A stretch of 5,077 bases of DNA. Source: Paracoccaceae bacterium (GTDB lineage: Bacteria; Pseudomonadota; Alphaproteobacteria; Rhodobacterales; Rhodobacteraceae). The notes under the pieces are model-generated. The model worked only from the letters and a program-made list of their open reading frames with translations, ran no database searches and was not told the DNA's origin. Below are positions 1-5,077 of this stretch, in pieces. Made by a program: the position numbers and the translations under genes. The DNA lies in NCBI GenBank assembly GCA_011525185.1, contig WTIQ01000166.1, positions 1-5,077 of the forward strand. Direction: 5' to 3'. The number at the start of each line of letters is the position of its first letter. Within the stretch, counting starts at the first letter, position 1.

Positions 1-2000
1 GATATAGTGTAGGGCCTGTTGATGGCATTGCGGGGCGCAAGACCCGACGCGCAATTGAAGATTTTTACAAGGAACAAAGTCTCTTCTCGCAAAACGCGAC
101 GCCAGAGGACGTAGTGAACGCTCTCATTCAGGTCGTCGATCAAGAAAACATTAAAGGGCGTCATTATGGTCTATGTCGCCAGGACCAACCAGAGCATCAC
201 CATGAAAAACGCTTTGATGAGACATTTAATCTCTTGAATCATAAAGTGATCAAGACCTCCATTCCAGCCTATCGATCGTTTTCTTTTGGCACGCAAGATC
301 CCGCAAAAGGAAACACGCCCTCCCCAGAAATCAAAGGCGTCGGAGACGTGAATAATGATGGTATTGATGACCTGATCATCGACTATTACGAAACCGCGGT
401 ACAACCTGTTATTTTACTTGGCCAAAAAAATGGCCGTTTTTTAGTGCGACCTGTTTCGGACAAAGCGAGTGCACGACGCCACATCCGAAATGGTGAATTC
501 GTAGATATCAACAACGACGGTCTGCTGGATTTTGTCGGCTTTACCACAGGGGATCCAGGCATTCGGTGGATAGAGAATGGATCGGAGACCTTTGGGCAGG
601 ACATTCCTCGGGGCGAAACGGATATCTTGTTGATCAATCAAGGCGATGGCGCGTTTATAAACGTACCAATTCCAGAAGTGGGGAAAAATGATTGGAACCA
701 TGGTGGAACCTCTGCAGATCTTGATAACGATGGGTTCGTCGATATCCTGCCCCTACGGGAGGGCGAGCGGGAAAAGACGAGTCCCATCATCAATTCGGGC
801 GGTAAGACGTTTACCCTGTCTCCAAATGAATATTCCAAAGATATTTCTCACTATCTAACCAGTGATATGGATAGCGGTGACTTTAACGGTGACGAATTTC
901 AAGATATCGTTGTCACCATTACAACTTTGCAATCGCAAGCCCCCGCAGCATACGAAGACGTAGGGGCACTGCGCGTCCTTTATGGTGACGGGGATTTTGA
1001 TTTCAGAGATAACCTTGAAGTGTCCTTTGGGCGCATGTGGCTGAGTGCCGAAGAAGGACAGGAGATCATTGCAAATTTTCGTGGCGAAATGATGCCTGGG
1101 ACGAATGAGATTATCACAGAGATTAAGACAGGAAACGGCAATGTCGAAGCCTTAGATGTAGATTCCGATGGGCACGTTGATATTTTACTGGGGCAATATT
1201 TTACACCAAACGGGCTGTGGTCGGGTTCTGGTTTTAAGTTCTATCGCAACACAGGCACGTGCTTTTACGATGCAACCGCAGATTTCTTTCCCAATCAGGA
1301 TACGAATAGGAATATCAAAAACAACGCGTTCACCAATTATATCCATAATTTTCACATGGGAGATGTGAACAACGACGGCTTGCCCGATCTTGTGCTACAA
1401 ACCGATGGCGCGAATTCAGAGTGGATGCAGGATTATCCGAATAAGGGACATCCCTACGTGTTCATAAACCAAAACAATCAAGTGTTTCTGCCCGTGAATT
1501 TCCGAGACGGGAGGGTAGATAGCCTATTGGGGTTAGATGATATCGTTCCAGGCGATTTTAATGGCGATGGGTTAACAGATATCCTCGGTCTTTACGCCCG
1601 CGATCAAGAGGTGCATGTCAGGCTCATGTTCCCGCGCACGCCAGTTGATTGGACACAGGTCGAAGATCATTTAGCTGGAAGCTACATCGCCTCTTGGTAC
1701 ATCGGCAATGTCAATGAAAATGGTAAATTGGAATTCCAAGGCACTGATCAACTTACGCTCTCAAAAGGGACAGGGCAATTTGAAGGGCTGAGCGGATTTC
1801 AACCAAATCATACCATGCGGCGGGAGCTGCGGGTTCAATATGACCCTGATGGAACTCTTTCCATAAGTGGTGATCTGGATCTCTTGGACCCCCTTCGAAG
1901 CTATCCCACAACTTTTTCTGGTGATTTAAATGACCTTGAAATTCGTACGACTTGGCAAGAGGGCGATCTCATCGTAATAAAACTCTTACCCGCGCCATAA
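1..2000 (+). CDS. Peptidoglycan-binding-like / FG-GAP (VCBS) repeat protein, 5'-partial
   Basis: The frame starts at base 3, has no stop back to the left edge and ends at TAA 1998-2000, giving 665 visible codons. The first ~24 residues (YSVGPVDGIAGRKTRRAIE...) match the end of a PG_binding_1 domain (pattern GPVDGxxGxxTxxAIxxF), so the GTG at 114 is internal and the start lies outside the window. Counting from that GTG, seven Asp-rich loops of the form D-x-[ND]-x-D-G-x-x-D lie at residues 78, 131, 202, 256, 348, 417 and 481. These are the calcium-binding loops of FG-GAP/VCBS blades, and seven would make a full beta-propeller. Residues ~511-628 form a beta-rich tail with no family I recognise. 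By inference it is an exported or envelope protein that binds glycan or protein ligands; the signal peptide, if present, is not visible. It contains only two Cys. It is followed after 18 bases by the thioesterase gene on the same strand. The repeat assignment is secure; the function is unknown. Confidence 0.9.
   Translation, partial: YSVGPVDGIAGRKTRRAIEDFYKEQSLFSQNATPEDVVNALIQVVDQENIKGRHYGLCRQDQPEHHHEKRFDETFNLLNHKVIKTSIPAYRSFSFGTQDPAKGNTPSPEIKGVGDVNNDGIDDLIIDYYETAVQPVILLGQKNGRFLVRPVSDKASARRHIRNGEFVDINNDGLLDFVGFTTGDPGIRWIENGSETFGQDIPRGETDILLINQGDGAFINVPIPEVGKNDWNHGGTSADLDNDGFVDILPLREGEREKTSPIINSGGKTFTLSPNEYSKDISHYLTSDMDSGDFNGDEFQDIVVTITTLQSQAPAAYEDVGALRVLYGDGDFDFRDNLEVSFGRMWLSAEEGQEIIANFRGEMMPGTNEIITEIKTGNGNVEALDVDSDGHVDILLGQYFTPNGLWSGSGFKFYRNTGTCFYDATADFFPNQDTNRNIKNNAFTNYIHNFHMGDVNNDGLPDLVLQTDGANSEWMQDYPNKGHPYVFINQNNQVFLPVNFRDGRVDSLLGLDDIVPGDFNGDGLTDILGLYARDQEVHVRLMFPRTPVDWTQVEDHLAGSYIASWYIGNVNENGKLEFQGTDQLTLSKGTGQFEGLSGFQPNHTMRRELRVQYDPDGTLSISGDLDLLDPLRSYPTTFSGDLNDLEIRTTWQEGDLIVIKLLPAP
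3..74 (+). other. C-terminal portion of a peptidoglycan-binding-like (PG_binding_1) domain
   Basis: In frame with the downstream FG-GAP protein, these 24 codons read YSVGPVDGIAGRKTRRAIED followed by FYKE. The GPVDG turn, the G-x-x-T-x-x-A-I helix start and the terminal aromatic (F/Y where FQ is usual) are the hallmarks of the second half of the three-helix PG_binding_1 fold. The first helix would lie outside the window. In known families this domain anchors secreted proteins or hydrolases to the cell wall. That role here is inferred. Confidence 0.75.
345..1580 (+). repeat. Seven FG-GAP/VCBS calcium-loop repeats within the CDS
   Basis: This is a protein-level repeat. The loops are DVNNDGIDD (345-371), DINNDGLLD (504-530), DLDNDGFVD (717-743), DFNGDEFQD (879-905), DVDSDGHVD (1155-1181), DVNNDGLPD (1362-1388) and DFNGDGLTD (1554-1580). 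Spacings are 53, 71, 54, 92, 69 and 64 residues, near the ~60 expected for one propeller blade, with an insertion between loops 4 and 5. Loop 4 has Glu in place of the conserved Gly, so it is the most degenerate. The loops use different synonymous codons, so the copies are old rather than a recent DNA-level duplication. Confidence 0.9.
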
Positions 2001-2018
2001 GATAGCGATAAAGCCACA

Positions 2019-2477
2019 ATGCCATTTTCATTTCAAACCACCGTGAAACCAGAGTGGATTGATTATAACGGTCATATGCAAGACGCATTTTATGGACTGG
2101 TCTTTAGCTACGCAGTTGATGCCCTTCAAGATGATGTAGGATTCGATCGAAAATATCGGGAAGAGACGGGACATACGATTTATCTCGTCGAAGAACACAA
2201 ATTTTTTCTAAACGAAGTTAAAGAAGGCGATGACCTTGATGTGAGCATCCATGTGATTGCTGCAAAATCGAAACTCTTTCACCTCTATGCGATTATGCAC
2301 AGTCAGGGTCGTGATGTGGCCATTTCAGAACTCGTTGAAATGCATGTTCGACAAAAGCCCAAGCCGCATGGTGTAGAAATTCCTCAGTCCATTTTAGACA
2401 AGCTCTTGGCTTACGAAATCAGACCAGAGGAATTATCCGCCTACAAAAAACGCTCTCGTTTGATGCAGCTCAAATAA
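2019..2477 (+). CDS. Hotdog-fold acyl-CoA thioesterase, carnitine/betainyl-CoA thioesterase-like
   Basis: This 152-residue protein has the size of a single hotdog domain and is probably cytoplasmic. Near the N-terminus (residues 11-25) it has P-E-W-I-D-Y-N-G-H-M, with Asp15 at the position of the catalytic Asp of 4-hydroxybenzoyl-CoA thioesterase-type enzymes. The DYNGHM form is the one I associate with the thioesterase domain fused to, or encoded beside, L-carnitine dehydrogenase (betainyl-CoA thioesterase); the substrate assignment is therefore by resemblance only. Most relatives have Asn after GHM, whereas this one has Gln21. A central helix (about residues 23-38) and later beta strands (VEEHKFFLNEV, LDVSIHVIAA, KLFHLYAIM) fit the fold. 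ATG 2019 is chosen because it places the motif at the usual distance from the start. No clear Shine-Dalgarno sequence precedes it. The gene lies 18 bases after the FG-GAP gene, so it may be co-transcribed or translated by coupling, although the functions look unrelated. It converges on livF. No dehydrogenase is in view. Confidence 0.85.
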   Translation: MPFSFQTTVKPEWIDYNGHMQDAFYGLVFSYAVDALQDDVGFDRKYREETGHTIYLVEEHKFFLNEVKEGDDLDVSIHVIAAKSKLFHLYAIMHSQGRDVAISELVEMHVRQKPKPHGVEIPQSILDKLLAYEIRPEELSAYKKRSRLMQLK

Positions 2478-2493
2478 CGACGATCAAAGGCCC

Positions 2494-3189
2494 TTACAGA
2501 CCAAGGTAGGTGTCTCGAACATCCTGTGCCCTGTCCAAAGCCTCTGATGTCCCACTCCAAACCACTTTCCCGCGGTGTACGATATGGTGGCGGTCGGCGA
2601 GCTTCATGAGGTCTTTGAGGTTCTTATCAACAACGAGAATGGAAAGCCCCTCTTGACGGATGCGGTCAAGCGACTCCCAGATTTTTTGACGGATCAAAGG
2701 GGCCAAACCCTCCGTCGCTTCATCTAGGATCATCAACTTGGGATTGGTCATAAGCGCCCGCCCGATGGCCAACATCTGCTGCTCTCCTCCTGAGAGGAGG
2801 TTACCCATGCTTTGCTTGCGCTGCGCCAATTCGGGAAAGAGATCATAGATGCGCTCTGCCGTCCATGCGCCCGTCTCGCTCCCCCGCGCCGTTGCAATCA
2901 GGTTTTCATGGGTCGTCAGATTAGGAAAGATTTGACGCCCTTCTGGCACCAGACCGATACCGAGTTTGGCAACCTTATAGCTTGGCCAAGCCGTGATATC
3001 TGTTTCATCAAACAGAACTTGGCCAGAGGTTTTAGATACAATCCCCATGACAGAGTGGATTGTCGTTGTTTTACCCATCCCATTGCGACCGAGAAGCGTA
3101 GCCACTTCCCCCGCCTCAATCGAAAAATCAATGCCAAACAAGGCCTGACTGTGCCCATAATGCGTGACCAAATCAGAGACCTTTAACAT
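2494..3189 (-). CDS. livF: Branched-chain amino-acid type ABC transporter ATP-binding protein LivF
   Basis: This 231-residue ATPase is full length for LivF (usually about 230-240). Visible motifs are Walker A GRNGMGKT (34-41), the Q-loop region VPEGRQIFP (81-89; Glu where other ABC proteins have Gln, normal for LivF), signature LSGGEQQM (132-139) and Walker B LMILDEA (152-158). The VPEGR...LTTHENL and EGLAP segments are typical of LivF rather than LivG. The switch region reads VVDKN (186-190) instead of the commoner VEQN, so Lys189 stands where LivF has Gln and most ABC ATPases have His. LivF pairs with LivG on the cytoplasmic side of the LivH/LivM permeases and hydrolyses ATP to drive import. 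It is the last gene of the operon. Its ATG is 2 bases after the livG TAG and has a strong purine-rich ribosome binding site inside the end of livG. The substrate is not determinable here. Confidence 0.93.
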   Translation of the reverse strand: MLKVSDLVTHYGHSQALFGIDFSIEAGEVATLLGRNGMGKTTTIHSVMGIVSKTSGQVLFDETDITAWPSYKVAKLGIGLVPEGRQIFPNLTTHENLIATARGSETGAWTAERIYDLFPELAQRKQSMGNLLSGGEQQMLAIGRALMTNPKLMILDEATEGLAPLIRQKIWESLDRIRQEGLSILVVDKNLKDLMKLADRHHIVHRGKVVWSGTSEALDRAQDVRDTYLGL

Positions 3190-3191
3190 CC

Positions 3192-3935
3192 CTAACCCTC
3201 CCCCAGATAGGCCTGTTGGACATCCGCATTCGCGCGTATCTCTTCTGGCCGCCCCGTGGCGATGATATGTCCGTAAACCAGCACGGAAATCCTATCAGCG
3301 AGTGAGAAAACCGCATCCATGTCATGTTCAATCAAGAGCATTGTCTGTTGGCCCTTTAAGCTTTTCAAAAGGCTTATCATCTGCTGTGCTTCTTGTGCCC
3401 CAAGCCCTGCAAGCGGCTCATCCAGCAAAAGCAGCTGCGCATCACCCGCCAAGGCCATCGCAACTTCAAGACGCCGCTGCTCCCCGTGCGCAAGATTGTC
3501 CACGCGTGAATTGAGCTTTTCCTCAAGACCAACCTGCGCGGCAAAGATGCTGGCCTTTTCCCGTTGGCTCCTGCGTGTTCTGGCATTTGTCCAAAACTTA
3601 AATGAATGGCCCGCACGGACTTGAACGGCCAATTGTAAGTTATCCAAGACACTCATCGTGCGAATTAGCGACGTAATTTGATAGGTCCGGCTCATGCCCA
3701 AATGCGGCCGTTGGTGCTCGCCGAGCGTTGTGATGTCACGGCCTGCAAAATGGACTGTGCCGCTGTCGGGCATGACGTTGCCGCAGAGCTGTGAAATCAA
3801 TGTCGTTTTACCAGCCCCATTTGGACCTATAACCGCATGTAGTTCGCCTTGATCCAAAGAGAGGTGCAAATCATCAGTGGCTTTTACGCCGCCATAGGCT
3901 TTGTTCAAACCTTGGACTTTTAGCAGTTCAGTCAT
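3192..3935 (-). CDS. livG: Branched-chain amino-acid type ABC transporter ATP-binding protein LivG
   Basis: This 247-residue ATPase is close to the usual LivG length (about 250). Motifs are Walker A GPNGAGKT (37-44), Q-loop Gln86 within SRTYQI, signature LAHGEQRRLE (148-157, a variant of LSxGQ seen in LivG-like proteins), Walker B LLLLDEP (168-174), D-loop AGLGAQE (176-182) and switch His204 in IEHDM. The helical stretch at about 108-130 (rich in Arg/Lys) is the insertion that distinguishes LivG from LivF. All catalytic residues are present, so it should be the catalytically intact partner if LivF's altered switch region weakens its site (inference). ATG 3935 overlaps the livM stop by 8 bases and follows a good ribosome binding site. 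The gene ends in TAG 2 bases before livF. It forms the cytoplasmic ATPase pair of the importer with LivF. Confidence 0.93.
   Translation of the reverse strand: MTELLKVQGLNKAYGGVKATDDLHLSLDQGELHAVIGPNGAGKTTLISQLCGNVMPDSGTVHFAGRDITTLGEHQRPHLGMSRTYQITSLIRTMSVLDNLQLAVQVRAGHSFKFWTNARTRRSQREKASIFAAQVGLEEKLNSRVDNLAHGEQRRLEVAMALAGDAQLLLLDEPLAGLGAQEAQQMISLLKSLKGQQTMLLIEHDMDAVFSLADRISVLVYGHIIATGRPEEIRANADVQQAYLGEG
3196..3204 (-). promoter_or_regulatory. Ribosome binding site of livF
   Basis: On the minus strand the sequence GGGGGAGGG lies 6 bases before the livF ATG (3189-3187) and overlaps the last codons of livG. It supports ATG 3189 as the livF start and reinitiation or coupling after livG translation. 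Confidence 0.7.
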
Positions 3936-4920
3936 GTTTGACCTCTTCCTGCGCCACGTCTTCTCGCCCTAAGAGAGAGGACAAACCACCGCGCACAAAG
4001 AGCACGATCCCGATCAGCATAAGGCCAAAAGGCAGATGCCAATAGACCGTGAAAGTTGAGAGCACCTCTTCCACCACGATAAATGTGATCGCCCCCAAAA
4101 GCGGCCCCAGCGTCGTTGCCACGCCACCGAGAATGACCATGAACATCAATTCACCCGAGCGTGCCCAATCAATCATTTCTGGCGAGATAAAGGTCGTAAA
4201 GTTCCCAAGCAAGGCGCCAGCAAAACCACAAATCACACCTGATATGACATAAGCTGCAAGCTTATATCTAAACGTATTGTAGCCAAGCGAGATCATCCGC
4301 GCTTCGTTGCCCTTTATACCTTCAAGGACCATTCCAAATTGCGAGCGCGCGATGCGACGCACCACCCACATAAAAAAGAAGAGGCTCAGCACCGCGACCA
4401 AAAACATTTGCACAGGATCATCGAGCGAAATGAGCGGAAACTCTGAACGCGTGTCAATCACGAGCCCATCATCGCCCCCGTATTCTGCAATCGAGACCAG
4501 CAGGTAGTAGACCATTTGGGCAAAGGCCATCGTGATCATAATAAAATAAACACCCTTGACTTTGAGACAGACAAGACCTGTCAAAAAGGCAAAAAGCGCA
4601 CTCGCAACAAGGGCCAAAGCAATATGTAAAAAGCCATTGGTGGACGCGATGATATCGAGACCACCATAGAGCCAATGATGAGCAGGAATGCCAACAGCGT
4701 AGGCTCCAATCCCAAGATAGGCCGCATGCCCAAAGGACACCATGCCACCATAGCCAAGGATCAGGTTCAAGCCAACCGCTGCAATTGCAAGAATGCTCAG
4801 ACGTGTCGCCAAATCAAGGTAAAAGGCATAGCCAAGCGTATTGAGGAGCAACGGCACACAGAGCATGGCCAGTAAGATTGCAATTTTCGTGATCCTCCCC
4901 TTAACCTGCATCACGTTCAC
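3928..4920 (-). CDS. livM: Branched-chain amino-acid type ABC transporter permease LivM
   Basis: This hydrophobic protein of up to 330 residues has about eight or nine membrane segments (roughly 11-30, 41-58, 64-82, 98-119, 122-144, 170-188, 221-241, 258-282, 297-310). Hallmarks are LGYGGMVSFGHAAYLGIGAY (55-74), GGDDGL (148-153), the cytoplasmic coupling region GMVLEGIKGNEARMISLGYN (196-215), which contacts an ATPase, and ILGGVATTLGPLLGA (263-277). It forms the inner-membrane channel with LivH. The start is uncertain. GTG 4920 overlaps the livH TGA (GTGA), GTG 4914 follows, and ATG 4911 is preceded by a weak GGTGA. ATG 4911 would shorten the protein by three residues only. The C-terminus is charged (REDVAQEEVKHD) and overlaps livG by 8 bases. 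Assignment to the LivM family is firm; the substrate is open. Confidence 0.93.
   Translation of the reverse strand: MNVMQVKGRITKIAILLAMLCVPLLLNTLGYAFYLDLATRLSILAIAAVGLNLILGYGGMVSFGHAAYLGIGAYAVGIPAHHWLYGGLDIIASTNGFLHIALALVASALFAFLTGLVCLKVKGVYFIMITMAFAQMVYYLLVSIAEYGGDDGLVIDTRSEFPLISLDDPVQMFLVAVLSLFFFMWVVRRIARSQFGMVLEGIKGNEARMISLGYNTFRYKLAAYVISGVICGFAGALLGNFTTFISPEMIDWARSGELMFMVILGGVATTLGPLLGAITFIVVEEVLSTFTVYWHLPFGLMLIGIVLFVRGGLSSLLGREDVAQEEVKHD
3942..3950 (-). promoter_or_regulatory. Ribosome binding site of livG
   Basis: AGGAAGAGG on the minus strand ends 6 bases before the livG ATG (3935-3933) and lies within the last codons of livM. It fixes the livG start and fits a coupled operon. Confidence 0.7.
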
Positions 4921-5077
4921 CGCAGCTTCGGAGGAAAGAGACCTTGCGGCCGTGCCGAAAGGTTAACGGCCATAAGGATATAGATCAGCATAGACGAAAG
5001 CGCAGTGGCGGAATTTTCGGCAGCTGAACTTGACATGACTAGTTTAAATATATCGTCCAATAAAGCGCGTCCTAAGG
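4917..5077 (-). CDS. livH: Branched-chain amino-acid type ABC transporter permease LivH, C-terminal end only
   Basis: Reading leftwards from base 5075, an open frame of 52 codons ends at TGA 4919-4917. It encodes a C-terminal hydrophobic helix (SSMLIYILMAVNLSA) followed by RPQGLFPPKLR. The R-P-x-G-L-F ending after the last membrane helix is characteristic of LivH-type permeases, and the position immediately before livM is where livH is expected. The TGA overlaps the livM GTG by 4 bases, so the two are translationally coupled. The rest of the gene (about 240 residues) lies beyond the right edge. Too short for full domain verification, but context and ending agree. Confidence 0.85.
   Translation of the reverse strand, partial: LGRALLDDIFKLVMSSSAAENSATALSSMLIYILMAVNLSARPQGLFPPKLR

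Noticed and set aside
114..116. GTG as the start codon of the FG-GAP gene
   Set aside because: The frame stays open upstream and encodes a recognisable peptidoglycan-binding-like segment. No Shine-Dalgarno sequence stands at a proper distance.
171..838. Minus-strand open frames opposite the FG-GAP gene
   Set aside because: Several overlapping short frames lie opposite clearly coding repeats and show no domain or ribosome binding site.
345..1580. DNA-level tandem repeat or recombination array
   Set aside because: The repetition is in the protein motif. Nucleotide copies differ in codons and spacing, so no recent duplication or phase-variable repeat is indicated.
2486..2506. Possible terminator hairpin at the convergent junction (AAGG-C-CCTT and CCTT...AAGG)
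   Set aside because: The first has a one-base loop and the second only a four-base stem. Neither has a following T-run, so they are unlikely to terminate transcription.
2812..3186. Plus-strand 124-codon open frame opposite livF
   Set aside because: It lies entirely antisense to conserved LivF motifs and has no recognisable domain.
3302..3624. Plus-strand open frames opposite livG
   Set aside because: They encode low-complexity Ser/Ala/Arg-rich peptides, lie antisense to a fully conserved ABC ATPase and have no family resemblance. They are shadows of livG codon usage.

Overview
The window is an ordinary-looking stretch of bacterial chromosome, densely coding on both strands. It suggests a Gram-negative proteobacterium, most likely an alphaproteobacterium of marine or Rhodobacterales type. 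That placement is an inference from gene content (a branched-chain amino-acid type ABC transporter and a carnitine/betaine-type acyl-CoA thioesterase) and from a base composition close to half G+C. No rRNA, tRNA, CRISPR array or mobile element is visible.

Left part (1-2477, plus strand). A large gene enters from outside the left edge. Its first visible codons encode the end of a peptidoglycan-binding-like domain. Seven calcium-loop motifs of FG-GAP/VCBS type follow, which would fit a seven-bladed beta-propeller, and then a C-terminal beta-rich domain that I cannot name. The reading frame is open to the window edge, so the GTG at 114 is an internal codon and not the start. Eighteen bases downstream lies a small hotdog-fold thioesterase of the DYNGHM type. 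It resembles the thioesterase domain linked to L-carnitine dehydrogenase.

Right part (2494-5077, minus strand). Four tightly packed genes read right to left: livH (only its last 52 codons), livM, livG and livF. Together they encode the two permeases and two ATPases of a HAAT-family (LIV-type) importer. The junctions are a 4-base overlap (livH/livM), an 8-base overlap (livM/livG) and a 2-base gap (livG/livF), so this is one translationally coupled operon. The periplasmic binding protein that sets substrate specificity is not in the window, and neither is the operon promoter; both would be expected beyond the right edge. The substrate therefore cannot be read from this sequence.

The thioesterase and livF converge with only 16 bases between their stop codons. 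I found no evidence of an undescribed multi-gene system. The most interesting object is the surface-type protein on the left, because of its domain combination and its unassigned C-terminal domain.
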